NCBI RefSeq assembly: GCF_963924675.1
Contig: NC_089220.1
Location: 165,019,270 to 165,083,269 of the forward strand
Reading direction: 5' to 3'
DNA length: 64,000 nt
Source of the DNA: Phocoena phocoena
Taxonomy: Eukaryota; Chordata; Mammalia; Artiodactyla; Phocoenidae
Below the pieces are notes generated by a model. That model did no database searches, had not been told where the DNA came from, and saw nothing but the letters and a program-made list of their open reading frames with translations. Every line of letters starts with the position of its first letter. The stretch's first letter is position 1. Both the position numbers and the translations under genes were made by a program. This document shows positions 11,861-23,619 of the stretch, piece by piece.

Positions 11861-13549
11861 ATTTAAATGACCACGAAAGTCAAAGGCAGACCTAGAACTA
11901 GAACCAGGTATCCCCGCTCTGGTCTGGGGGTCTGGTTTCAAGTCGAGGACGTATTAAACTAAAAAGTAGCATGCAATACCAACAAAGAAATTGTGAAAGG
12001 TATACAAATCACTCTAACAGCACTCAAACATATACCAAACACAATCCCAAAACAACCATAACTGCTTTTTCTGGTCCTGTAGCATCTCACACCAGACCCT
12101 TAAGAAAAAAGGGGGAAAAAAATCCCACTATTCACCTATTTGTGGACTATTATGTAACAGGGAGATAGAAGACACTGTTCCCAACCCAACCAATAATAAA
12201 CTAGACCCTTGCACAGAATGACTGACAGTCCTTTTAATTGTTATCCCAGGGAGAACAATAATAGATACTATTTTTATTCATACCAGTATTTAATCCTTTT
12301 TCCTCAGTAATATACTGGATGGCACTAATTTCTATGGGTTAATTATATATTCCCTCAAACAGAATAGGTTGTTCTTTAGCTTTGTTTTATTGAATTCACA
12401 GAGCCATCCCAGAGGATTACAGCCAAATGAAGTCATCTCACCAACGAAAGACCAACTTATTTTCTGCAGAAATGTGCTGTGCAAGCAAACCTTCTCTACT
12501 CCACCCTCTTGGTTCTTCTACACAGAACCTTTGCTTTGCTTCTGCTTCTTCCTCTTTCTAATGTGGTGTCATGTCTATTTCATGCATGCTGACAATGAAA
12601 CATTTAACCACCGGGAAGCCGACTCTCACTTTCCCTAACATCTTAGCGTTAAAGCAACTGGAGATAGTACCTTGCTCATCGTGGGTACTTACAAAATGTT
12701 AACTAGCCTTGACATCTATATCGACACTTGTCTCCCTAGTAATCCCTTTCATCTCACTTCACTTTCTTTGGGTGAATCGTCCCTTGAAAAGCAGTTTCCA
12801 TGCTTCTTAGACACCTCTACTGCTAAGAATCATGCTACAGCAAAGAGAGAGGCAGACAGACAGATAGACTGACAGACTTGGAAGCAAAGGAGGGGAAGCT
12901 AGCTGCTTTTTACAAGTTACTTACATTTCTCTTGGACATTCTAGTTAGGGCACTCTGTTCATTTTTTTAAAAATTATGTGTGTAGATTGTTTCTGTAATC
13001 TGTGAGTTTCACATCAAGACAGTAAAGGAGATTACAATTATGTTTTGCAAAAAAGGAGGTGTGGGATCTACCTGGGTTGAATATTCCAACCATGGAGCAC
13101 TCGCTCACCGGGTAGTCACCACGAATCACTGGCATGTCCGTGCTGGGCCCCCCACCCCACTCCTGCAAGTTACATTACTGTGGGAAGTCAGACTGAAACT
13201 TACCAAGCAAGTCAAACAGTTAAACAACCACCAGCTGTAAAGTTGTGGTTATAAAGGAAACAAACAAACAAGGGGTTTGCAGGGAAAAGGGGTGAGGGAA
13301 GGTTTGTTTAGATATGGGAGTCAGGGAAGGATTCCCTGAGGAGGGAGGGCAGAATGTCCAAACCGGCTGTGAAGTGGTATCTTACACTCCAGGCTCATCT
13401 AAATTCAGACCTGCCACAGTCCATGTGTTCAAGAGCCACAGCCCTAGTGGCTGCCATGCAGGATGACTGCACAGAACGATGAGACAGAATTGGCTCTAAG
13501 ATGCTAAATGCTGAAGATGAGGATACAGGTTCATGGGGGTTCAGTACAC
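11861..13549. other. Intronic stretch, nothing recognised
   Basis: No supported gene. 12369-12638 and 12672-12872 are small plus-strand ORFs without similarity I recognise. Confidence 0.45.
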
Positions 13550-13565
13550 TATTCTCTCTACTTTT

Positions 13566-13767
13566 TTTTTTTTTTGCGGTACGCGGGCCTCTCACCGTTG
13601 CGGCCTCTCCCGTTGCGCGGCACAGGCTCCGGACGCGCAGGCTCAGCGGCCATGGCTCACGGGCCCAGCTGCTCCGCAGCATGTGGTATCTTCCCGGACC
13701 GGGGCACGAACCCGTGTCCCCTGCATCGGCAGGCGGACTCTCAACCACTGCGCCACCAGGGAAGCCC
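13566..13767 (-). mobile_element. CHR SINE, short form
   Basis: A minus-strand short form whose poly(T) leads directly into GCGGTACGCGGGCCTCTCAC. The head is at the right end. The 16-bp target-site duplication TATTCTCTCTACTTTT is at 13550-13565 and 13768-13783. CpGs are well preserved, suggesting youth. Confidence 0.95.
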
Positions 13768-13783
13768 TATTCTCTCTACTTTT

Positions 13784-14779
13784 GAAAAGTCTTAAAGTTT
13801 CCATTAACAGAAAGATTTTTTTTTAATGCCCTCAAAAGCACCTCTAGTTGTTAGTTTCCTATAAATGATTTACTTAGTTTAACTCATAACAGGCAACAAA
13901 AAGATTCTAAAACCATCAGAAAAAAATTTTTTAATGAAGCTAAACTATAACTCTCAGTCACTGAGGCATCAAAGTGGCCCTCTCCCCAGAGTCTAAATAA
14001 CAGCAATGATACGAAGATTTATTAAAAGGAGGCTGAGTGTGTCCCATGGTAGAGTCAAATACGACAGGCCACTAAGGGCTCTTAAAAGAATCTAAAAATA
14101 CTAAAATATACCCTGCCACTCTGGTACTTTTAAGTGAAAAGCTGACCAGTAATTATGTTAAAATAGATTTTACAGGGCCAGGACATCAGTTAAAACTCCT
14201 CTAGGTTTTTCACTCCTTTTAAACCAGTAGGAATAAATGGTACAAAAAATGATATTTGATTTTAATTGCTTGACTTTCATTTCTAAAATGTCTTTGTCAT
14301 AAACGCCTGAAAAACAACAGGTACATCCTTCTTAGCCCTGCCAATCCCCCCTTCAACAATACGTAAGAAATTAAATATCAGTTACGGGACCTCAGCAAAG
14401 AACCAGCACGGGATCCGCTTTCCCAGAGCAATCCTATTAGTTTATACATCAACATACGCTGGGTATGTGTGTGTCCTTATGTGGACCACCAAAATAAATC
14501 CACATAGAAGATGGGGCACACTCAGATACCGTTCTTAGTGGCTATTTCCAAAACTTTCTGCATTTCTTTCACTCTGTTGGTCTGTGGGAAATAGTCTATT
14601 CTCCCACCACAGAATATTATGAAGCTATTTTTAAAAATGTGCTTCATATGTATTGTCCTGGAGGAGGTCTGCATTTAATAACAAAAAACAAAAAACCCAA
14701 CCCCTGTCAGTACTAGCTGTAGAGTTGAAAATAAATGAATCAAAGAACATATTTTAAAATTCTCTAAAACCTCTGTAAC
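13784..14779. other. Intronic stretch, nothing recognised
   Basis: About 1 kb of AT-rich sequence with no gene or repeat I can name. Confidence 0.45.
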
Positions 14780-16043
14780 CTTGGCTTAGGCAATCATTTC
14801 TTAGATATGACACCAAAGGCAGAAGCAACAACAAAAAACAGATAAAATAGACTAACATCAAAATTGAAAACATTAATGCTGCAAACAATGCTATCAAGAA
14901 AGGGAAAGAGGGCTTCCCTGGTGGCGCAGTGGTTGAGAGTCCGCCTGCCGATGCAGGGGACACGGGTTCATGCCCCGTGGTTCGGGAAGATCCCACATGC
15001 CATGGAGCGGCTGGGCCCGTGAGCCATGGCTGCTGAGCCTGCGCGTCCGGAGCCTGTGCTCCGCAAGGGAGAGGCCACAACAGTGAGAGGCCCACGTACT
15101 GCAAAAAAAAAAAAAAAAAAAAAAGAAAGGGAAAGAAAACCTACAAAATGTGAGACAAGATTTGCAGAGTACATCTCTGATAAGGGACTTGTATCCAGAA
15201 AGAATTCTAACTCCGTAATAAAAAGACAACCTAGTTGAAAGATGGGCAAAATATGTGAATAGAGATTTCTCAAAAAAATAAAAAGATATAAAAATGGCCA
15301 ATAAGCATATCAAGACATGCTCAACATCATTAGCCATTAGGGGAGTGTGAATCAAAAACACACTGCACACCAACGAGGATGGCTATAATCAAAAAGACAG
15401 TATTAAGTGTTGGCAAGGATGCAGTGAAATTAGAAACCTCATACATTGGTAGTAAGAATGCAAAATGATACAATTGCCTTGGAAAACAGTTTGGTAATTC
15501 CTCAGAAAGTTAGACAGAGTTACCATCATGACCCAGCAATTTCACTCCTAGGTATATACCTGAGGAAAACAGAAACATATGTTCACACATAAACTTGTAC
15601 GTGAGTGTTCAAGTGGTATTATTCATAATAGCCAAAAAGTGGAAACAACCCAAATATCCATCAACTGATGAATGGATAAATAAAATGGGATGTATCCATA
15701 TAATGGTACATTATTTGACCAGAAGAAGGAATGAAGTACTGCTATATGCTACAACATAGATGAACTTTGAAAACATTATGCTAAGTGAAAGAAGCCAATC
15801 ACAAAAGGCTATATGAAACTACAGACAAGAAGGAGATTCATGGTTGCCTACTGCTGGGGATGGGGGTTGGGAGGGTGATATGGTTTGGTTTCTTTCAGAG
15901 GGGATGAAATTAGATTGTGATGATGGTTGTAGAATCCTGTGAATATACTAAAAGACATTGAATTGTACACTTTAAATGGTACTTAAGTTGTACATTTGTA
16001 TGGTAGGTGAATTACAGCTCAATAAAGCTGTTAAAAAAAAAAA
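14780..16043 (+). repeat. Old L1M ORF2/3'UTR fragment, split by a SINE
   Basis: The text follows the end of L1 ORF2 and its 3'UTR ('aaagatgggcaaaatatgtgaatagagatttctc', 'catgacccagcaatttcactcctaggtatatacc', 'ccaaatatccatcaactgatgaatggataa') and ends 'gaattgtacactttaaatggtacttaagttg...caataaagctgtt' plus poly(A). The CHR SINE at 14910-15122 interrupts it. The reading frame is too broken to encode a protein. Confidence 0.9.
14910..15122 (+). mobile_element. CHR SINE, short form, inside L1
   Basis: Starts GGGCTTCCCTGGTGGCGCAG and ends in a run of about 20 A. The 14-bp target-site duplication AAGAAAGGGAAAGA is at 14896-14909 and 15123-15136. It therefore postdates the surrounding L1. Confidence 0.96.
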
Positions 16044-16079
16044 GTTTGCTGTAAAAAAAATTCTCTAACTAGCAAACCT

Positions 16080-16400
16080 AGAAATAGAAGATGAAGACCT
16101 TGTAATAAATACCTTTGAATTATGCGAATTTTTTATAATCCACTTAAATAGGCTGCTGTGGTCATTAAAAACCATGTTTTTGAAGTACATTTAATGATGG
16201 TATAATAGTAAACAAATACAGCAGAGTACAAAACTACATATAATTATAATTTTATAAAACAAGAATATATTTGTAAAAAAAAAAAAGGGATTCTCTCTAG
16301 GATGGCAGAATGGTGAGTAATTTAAATACTGTGCTTTAGAATTTTCTATCCTTTTTCTAAATTTTATCCAACAAGCATACATTATTTTTACAATCATAAA
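16080..16400 (+). repeat. Old L1ME/HAL1-type fragment
   Basis: 'ggctgctgtggtcattaaaaaccatgtttttgaagtacatttaatgatggtataat ... agagtacaaaactacatataattataattttataaaac' follows an old L1 3' region on the plus strand. Confidence 0.55.
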
Positions 16401-16534
16401 AGCAGCTATTTAATTTTTCAGATGAACCACATGCACCAGGAACGCAAGCATGTGACTGTAGTTATTATTTAACTACAGATCCTTTATTAATATCATATAT
16501 TAGAGAATAGTTTTCCCTTTCATTTTTCATAGTA

Positions 16535-16990
16535 TATCCCCCAACTTTTCCCACTGGCTAATTCTGCATAACAAAGCACTCCAAAGCATAGTGGCTTAAA
16601 ACCACCACCATTTTGTGGGCTCACAATTCGAGAAGGGCTCCACTCCGCTCTCCAAGGTGACCCCACTCTGACTTCTGGGTCTTGGTGATGGCCGTCAGTT
16701 GGAGGGCCTTCCTTCTCCACATCCCTCCTTCACCATGTGAGAGTCCAGCTCAGGCCTCTTTTCCTGGAGGCTGGTGGTCAAGAGGGCGAAAGCGGGCTGC
16801 AGGAAGCCTGTACCTGCAGCCACCGAGCATCACAATCCCCGTATTTCACTGGTCAGAGCAAGTCAGATGGACCAGATTCAGAGGGAAGAGCACAGACTCT
16901 GCCTGTCGAGGAGAGAAGCAGTACGTGACGCAAGAATGGGAGGGATTGTTGGGGAACCTGTCTGCAGGCAGTTTGGAGACACACCCAGAG
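16535..16990. repeat. Ancient interspersed repeat, family not assigned
   Basis: 'ctaattctgcataacaaagcactccaaagcatagtggcttaaaaccaccaccattttgtgggctcacaattcgag' has the wording of a common ancient mammalian repeat ('gtggcttaaaacaac...'). I cannot name the family with confidence. Confidence 0.5.
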
Positions 16991-17073
16991 AAACCCATTA
17001 CCAGTAGAGTCAGCCCTAACACAACAGATAAACTCTGTATTCATTGAAAGGCTGCTATCTGGCCCCTATTTTC

Positions 17074-17275
17074 TTTTCTTTTTTTTTTTTTTTTTTGCGG
17101 TATACGGGCCTCTGTTGTGGCCTCTCCCGTTGCAGAGCACAGGCTCCAGACGTGCAGGCTCAGTGGCCATAGCTCACGGGCCCAGCTGCTCCGCAGCATG
17201 TAGGATCCAGGGCACGAACCTGTGTCCCCTGCATTGGCAGGCGGACCCTCAACCACTGCGCCACCAGGGAAGCCC
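17074..17275 (-). mobile_element. CHR SINE, short form with small deletions
   Basis: Minus strand. The target-site duplication CTGGCCCCTATTTTC is at 17059-17073 and 17276-17290. Compared with sister copies it lacks several bases before the B-box region (GTAGGATCCAGGGCACGAACC) and part of the CTCACNGTTG block. Confidence 0.94.
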
Positions 17276-17442
17276 CTGGCCCCTATTTTCCACTGTTCTT
17301 GTAAGAGATGCACTCTACTGAAAAAATGCTGGCCCCTTCATTTGATAAACAACCACATTCCATTTGCTAAAACTTCACTCTTTAAAAAAAAAAAAAATCA
17401 CAGAAAAAAAAAGAGGGAAAACTCGATTTTAGTCATATTTGG

Positions 17443-17762
17443 CTATAGCAGAGAAGACAGTAAATATTCTAGGCTTTGTGGGCCATACAGTCTCTGTCTC
17501 AACTAGTTGACTCTGCTTGACTGTAACACAACAGCAGCTACAGGCAGGATACGAACGAAACAAGTGTAGCTGTGTTCCAATACAACTCATTTATGGACAC
17601 TGGAATTTGAATGTCATATCATTTTCACCCGTCATGAAATATTCTTGTAATTTTTTTAAACCATTCTTAGGTTGTATGCAGAAACCATGCTTGGCTCAAG
17701 GGCCATACAGAGACAGGCAGGGGGCCAGATTTGGCCCACAGGCTATAGTTTGCCAACCCCTG
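17443..17762 (-). mobile_element. Non-autonomous hAT-Charlie DNA transposon remnant
   Basis: Ends 'gggccagatttggcccacaggctatagtttgccaacccctg', the complement of the hAT terminal CAGGGGTTGGCAAACT. It also contains 'taggctttgtgggccatacagtctctgtc' and 'agctgtgttccaatacaactcatttatggac', typical of this MER family. No transposase is present. Confidence 0.8.
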
Positions 17763-17779
17763 TGCTATAGTTAATTCAA

Positions 17780-19100
17780 AAGACATCTTAAAATGCCGAG
17801 AGAGGAAATACTCCGCTGAGTACCTTATACACACACAGCCACGTGCATTTCCTGTGTAGAACCTTCAACCTGCAGCTACCAAATTTCTCACTGCGCTCAA
17901 ACCGCTCTACCGAAGAGCCGTTTTACCTTCCGTTCAACTTTTCTCACTACTTCAATTCTTGGTTTCTTTTCTTTTGTTTTGCTACTGACAACAGTAAGGC
18001 CTGTGCTCTTCCTGTGTCAGCCTTCCAACCTCAAGTGAGCCCACTTTGCCTTTATTTACTAGAAAATGCCAGCAACCTAAAAATGACAAAACTACCCTAT
18101 TCTGGTTATTTTATTCCTAGTGTAGTGTTTTATTCAAATGATTAAAGAAAATACTGATGATCACATTAACAGTATCCAGGAACATTAAAAAAAAAAAATG
18201 TGCAGGCAACTAGACACTTGTCAGTTTAGCTCAAAACATACGAAAGGAACAAACAACGCTCTTGGTGATGGTATGGTGGCAGGACCAAGCTGCCAGGTAC
18301 AGAGGAAATGACAGCCTCTAAAATACTAAGAGTATCTGCTCTGACATTGAACCTGCCTCGTCTGTGAACTCCTCGCATCTGAATCTGGCTCTTAGTCTTT
18401 ATTCAGTGAGGGACAACTCGAACCTGACGTCAGCTAAGGGGTCAACATACCACATTAACCCTTGTTTGGAACACTTGGCATTCTCACCAGGCATCTGAAG
18501 AGGCACAGATGGTCCGGTAATCTTTAAATATGCATGATCTGCCTCTGAAAATGCTGTCATCGCCCCTGCCCCAGGAAAGGAGCAGTGTTCCATCATCTCC
18601 CGTGTTACCTGCAGTCCTTTTTTCAAACAAGACTGATCTTTTGGATCCTTCAGCTTTTTTTTTTTTTGCCTAGCAGAGGCCATCTCTGATACCAAGATTA
18701 AAACCAACTTATTTTACATGATAGTACAGTACAAACAAAAATGACGAGACTTTATATTGGATCAAGTCAGTAACCTTATCCTATTCAGTCCCCAGCCTTT
18801 CACCAAGGGAGCTAAGAGATGACAGGTTACTGTCTATGACCTTGACTCTCCAAAGTGATGCTAATACCACCACAGAGTCAAGGCTTTCCTTGAAGATCTT
18901 AATACTATTCACATTTTACATTTGTACTTCATTACCTAGAGTCTGCCATCACATTTTAAGTCACCAAAGAGACAGGCTCCACATGTGGGGCGTATTGATC
19001 CTGAGTTTTTCAAACACGGAGGTGGGACCACTGCCCGGGGCCTGAGTCAGAGCTGGGTTTGCTCCCGCACCCCCCTCCACTCCCCAACAGTGTCTGCTCA
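17780..19100. other. Intronic stretch, nothing recognised
   Basis: No gene supported. A 102-codon minus-strand ORF (18399-18707) and a 100-codon plus ORF (17843-18145) have no similarity I recognise. Confidence 0.45.
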
Positions 19101-19104
19101 GCCA

Positions 19105-19235
19105 ACTGGCTCCCTGGGCTGTTTTCTCATCCGTCAAACGTGAGTGATGACCCATGCCCTCTGACCTCTCAGGGCTGTGTAAAGGTCAAGCCAGTGACAA
19201 AGGTACAGCTGCTTTGTAAACGTTAAAACAAAAGC
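19105..19235 (+). repeat. MIR-like fragment
   Basis: 'gctgttttctcatccgtcaaacgtgagtgatg ... ctcagggctgtgtaaaggtcaa' has the order of the MIR 3' half. Weak. Confidence 0.35.
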
Positions 19236-19475
19236 TATTTTCTTTTATTATAAACCTTCTTCCTCAAGCATCAACAACTAACTTTTGTTCAGGTCTGCAG
19301 GGGCTGGGAAAGAAGTCAGATGAGCCTATGTTTTTGTTCTGGTTTGTAATCAGTGTTTCATCTTTCCAGACTGAAGAGTCCTTTTTGATTTTAATTTCTT
19401 CTCCTGGTTTGGTAGGTCTTTTAGTTGCTCCTCTTAACTCTTTCCAGCGCTCTTGTAGCCCTTCTACCAAACAGC

Positions 19476-19476
<1 letters not shown>

Positions 19477-19514
<38 letters not shown>
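19477..19514. repeat. (AC)n microsatellite
   Basis: Nineteen uninterrupted AC units, so likely polymorphic. Confidence 0.97.
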
Positions 19515-19516
<2 letters not shown>

Positions 19517-20170
19517 CGTGTACACAAGCGTGCACACGATTCAAAGTGTAAGATCTTGAAATATTTATAACTGTCCTGGAACCGCCCAGCATTTCCTGGA
19601 CGTCATCGGCTATAACAGGCAGCACATCAGCCAAATACCTGTTAGAAACAGTCTGAATGATCCTGAAATACAACTTTGGAGCCCGATAACTTGCTACATA
19701 TAATGTAGGCTCTTTTTTTGTAGTGGTTCTAAATGCACTGCTTTACAGTTTTCTTTCTGTACACGATGTAGTAGGCTAGCTTGCCCACTCCTACAGCTTC
19801 AGAGCTGGGGGCAGATCACCTTCAGCCTTATCTTCCCCATTGGTTTGTTATTTTCCTATCTGAAAATGCTTAATATCAACACGTAAATTCAGGCAATCTC
19901 AAAGATATTACAGACTGGGTCTCCTTTTATTAAAAACCAGCATCAACGTCTGTGATATTAACAGTCAACACTAAGTATCCTTTGTCCTGTCCCTTGTTTC
20001 TTCTCTCACAGCCAGTCCCTCCACTTCGCCAGAGGAAGTTGCCAAAAAACTTTTAAGCCTCTCTCTCTGTGCCCCCCACCCAAACCCCAGCTTACAGCCA
20101 ATGTGTTTACCATTATTCTTTGAACTGTACTTGTTTGTGTCATTATACCCTTTTGTGTACATGTTTATAA

Positions 20171-20176
<6 letters not shown>

Positions 20177-20214
<38 letters not shown>
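20177..20214. repeat. (TA)n microsatellite
   Basis: Nineteen uninterrupted TA units. Confidence 0.97.
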
Positions 20215-20217
<3 letters not shown>

Positions 20218-20329
20218 AGCAGCTCTACTTATCCCCTTAAAGATATTTTCTACCTCAAAAGGAAACTATATTAGTGAAACATCATTTATGTCTATCAGAA
20301 AACTGGAAGCTCCCTCCCAATAGACACTA

Positions 20330-20787
20330 TCAGCTCAAGCTCCCTGTTATCAAAGGGACTCCTGGTCTACAGGACACCAGAGTCACCTGGGGCACCACCC
20401 TTGGAAGCAGAGTCACCTGCTGAAAACTGTTACAATGTCTCTGGTGGATGGCAGAGGGACTTGTAAAAATACCCTCAAGTTCTTTGAAAACTTCTGGGAA
20501 AGAGCCCAGTCTGTTACTGCTGTTTCCTAGCGTTTCGCTGCTCGGCCAAATCATTTCCAGTTGTGCTCTGGTGGGTCCTTAGAGCATTTCTTATGCCCCT
20601 CTTGCTCGCAGCTGTTTCTCTTTAGCCCAACATGTACAGCTGCTTGACTGCTCGCACTGTCGGCTGTTTCGGCCAGTGTCCAGCCTCGAAAAACAGCGGG
20701 TTGAGAAGGATTACTTTCATGCTCGTGCAACAGATGCGAAGGAAAAACATCCTCGTTACTGGTGACAATCTTGTCGTTTAATGTCAA
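20330..20787 (-). other. Unexplained pair of abutting minus-strand ORFs
   Basis: Two ORFs of 78 and 74 codons on the gene's own strand meet at an ATGA overlap (20554-20551). The sequence looks non-repetitive and keeps more CpGs than its surroundings. I recognise no protein family, and overlapping stop/start is not meaningful by itself in a mammal. It could be a conserved non-coding element or an old unrecognised repeat. Confidence 0.2.
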
Positions 20788-21231
20788 CGATGGCAGATAG
20801 GCAGGCCATGTCTACTTTTTTTCTGGAATTCTCAGGTTTACATTTTCAATAGGATTTTGATTCTTCAAATGGTTCTGCTTTCATTTGAGAGTGTTTAAAG
20901 ATATGGAATGAAAATTATAACGTATAATGACATAGCGTAAGAGATTTTATGCCTATAATTTTTAAGAGGAGTTTAACAGAGTACCTGTGCTTATTCTTTA
21001 GTTGATTTTCTTTTATTTACCCAGTGATTTTTATATTTAGTATTGGGTCAAGTACTTACTGCTACGTAGGTACATAGGCAGAATGGGCTAGGACATAAGT
21101 CTCTACTTCTCTGAATCATAATGTCAACTGCAATACATTTCACAAGAAAAGTGAGTCATTAAAATAAAATTTTCCTTGTGAATTTTTGGTCATGATACAG
21201 AATCAAAGCCCCAGGGTCAAGAAAGTTAAAA

Positions 21232-21416
21232 CTTGACCCTGTACAAACAACGATATATAAAATTAGATACATGTATATATTGTAGAGCACAGGGAGTAGA
21301 GCTAATATTTTATAATAACTTTAAATGGAGTATAATCTATAAAAATACTGAATCACTATGTTGTACACCTGAAACTAATGTAATATTGTAAATCAACTAT
21401 ACTTTAATAATAAAAA
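21232..21416 (+). mobile_element. 5'-truncated L1 insertion (3'UTR only)
   Basis: A short L1 3' end containing 'ttgtacacctgaaactaatgtaatattgtaaatcaactatactttaataataaaaaaag'. The 13-bp target-site duplication AAGAAAGTTAAAA is at 21219-21231 and 21417-21429. The 185-bp insert with an intact duplication is a clean reverse-transcription insertion. Confidence 0.85.
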
Positions 21417-21429
21417 AAGAAAGTTAAAA

Positions 21430-23340
21430 GCTACCTAATCCTATCACCTACGTGGTGCTGGCACCCCTGGATAAGGACAGGCCTTGGGGGCAGCCGCTGT
21501 CAATTCCAATGCTGGAAACTGGGCACTGCTCAGTTAGCAACTGTGTTCTTGGTCATTTGACACCAGTAATAATTACAGTTTTGTAATAATTCACTTTTTA
21601 CATAGGAATGTGAGTAGATCCAAGACCACTGTATCTCTTTGCCTCTTGCTTTGATATCCATTCCTGACCGAGGGGTTAGGGGTGGGCTTAAGGCTGGGGG
21701 TCAGGAAGGCCACCCAAACCCAATGTGCCCATGGGAGTTGCTCCGGGTGTGAATGTTTACGAGCCTTGTCTACCACCGTGGAAAAAACTGTGAAATGTGC
21801 TGACCCAGCAGTGTCAGAGAATTTCAGGAACAGGAAACTCATTATTCCCAGGCAGCTGACTTCATCCTTGGACAACCTGACCTCCTAGACAGTTGTTCTT
21901 ATCTACCGAAGGAAATCTAATCTCCAATCAGCTCTGTGTATTACATCTTAATCAAACACCACAAAGGAATGGAGGGAGAGGACACGGAACCCCTGGGTTC
22001 CTTTCAGAGACTTGAAAAGCGATATTAATAGGTGTCAAAGACTACTTTCTTCCTGGCAGTGATTCTACATTAGAGAGACAATCAGTAATTGAAGCAAGCA
22101 AGCAAGCAAGCTCTTCTTCCCGTTTAATCTGCGGACAAGGGCCGGTGTGGTACCGAGCGGGTTAGCACCACTTCAATGTCTTAGCTTTGAAAACGAACAC
22201 AGTGCGCATCTTATTAGAGGGGAGCAGAAGGGCCCACCAAAACGAAAACAACACGAAACATCTTCTGACTCCGCTAAGGAAGCAATATGAACAGAAAAAT
22301 TTGAAAATGATCACGTAACACGCAAGAGTTAAAATATGGTTTCAATAGAAGACAGGATTCTGTACAGACCTAAAACAAAGGACTGCACCTAATAAACCTG
22401 TACACAGTCTCAGGTATCAAGCACAAGGTTAAAAACCACCTTATAGGATTTACTTTCATATTTCTTCAGTCGTAGTGCTGGCACATGATAGGAAAACTGC
22501 ACGGTTTCTAAAAGCATGAAGTGTTTTACTCACAAAAGCCGAGGCACTCCTATTTCCGTTCAGTTCTTTACGTATGTGCATGCCTGGAACCCAGAGCCAA
22601 AAGATCTGGGCTTATGATAATTTATCCGCACATCTCCAAATAACCGATTACATCAAGACTTAGATTTGAGAAAGGAATCACGTCAGGATTCGTCTACATG
22701 TCTGTCTACAACTTGAAAGACACCGACCTACCCCTTTCTCCTTTCTGGGCGAGGTTTTCCTTCTAGGTGAGTTCACAAAGCAGGGCTTGCGGGAACCCTT
22801 CACGGGGCTGCTGGGGCAGGGAACCCCTGAGCTCCAGGTCCTTCCTTCCTTCCACGCCCCCCCCCACTCCCCACCCCCACCCTTTCTCCAGGCCGCTCCA
22901 CCCAGAGCCCTTCTTCCCCTTTCACATACCTAGAAATGTTAACAAGCTGACTGGTCTGCGATGTCACTGATCCCTCAGATGAAACAGACACAGGTATTCC
23001 TCCGTGAATACCACGAAAGGAATATATGGCTTTGGTGTATCTACTTTGGGAAAGTGGAACCCGAGGAGAGCAACTAACGAAGCGTGACCACGGCAAACGG
23101 AGGGTGTTGGTACAACGCCCGGTAGGGTCTTCACTGACAGCTCAAGCTTTTCTTTGGCAAAAGCTTTCATGTCAAAAAAGGATGGATCACTCTAAGGACA
23201 GCCCTGAACAAGGCCCAAATTTGCTTACTACTCTTTTTGGACAATTGAGCCCTGAGGAGTGTGGGGAAAAAAAGAGTCTCGTAGTAATTGCTTATCCCTA
23301 GAAAATACTGTATTCTAATTATTTCTTTAAATGTGTACAA
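21430..23340. other. Intronic stretch, no gene recognised
   Basis: Mostly non-repetitive to my eye, with scattered CpGs at 22.1-23.1 kb and a C-rich run at about 22856-22885. Short overlapping ORFs on both strands at 22.77-23.30 kb look like chance. It could hold conserved regulatory sequence, but nothing specific can be named. Confidence 0.4.
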
Positions 23341-23344
23341 TAAT

Positions 23345-23612
23345 ATAAGAAGCAGTTAGTGCTAGGCACTGTCCTAGGAGCTTTACGTACATGAACACAT
23401 TTAACTCTCAAAACCACCCTATTTTGGGGGCAGGGGAGAAGGACCCTATGAGCTAGGTGCTAGTACTATCCCCTGCCATTGTACAAATGAGGAAACTGAG
23501 GCACAGAGAGGTTAATCAACTTGCCCGAGATCACAAAGCTAACAAGTGATGGGGTCAGGATTGGAACCCAGTCAGTCTGGCTCCTAAATCTGAACTCTCG
23601 GGCACCGTGTGA
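23345..23612 (-). repeat. MIR SINE, near full length
   Basis: 'ctaggcactgtcctaggagctttacgtacatgaacacatttaa ... aatgaggaaactgaggcacagagaggttaatcaacttgcccgagatcacaaagctaacaagtgatggggtcaggattggaacccagtcagtctggctcc' is a clear complement of the MIR consensus. Confidence 0.95.
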
Positions 23613-23619
23613 CTGTCTT

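Noticed and set aside
14910..14990. tRNA-like heads with A- and B-box motifs in each CHR element
   Set aside because: They are tRNA-derived SINE heads without a complete cloverleaf or acceptor pairing, so they are not tRNA genes.
9734..19514. Regularly spaced repeats suggestive of a CRISPR array
   Set aside because: These are dinucleotide microsatellites. There are no repeat-spacer units, and the genome is mammalian.
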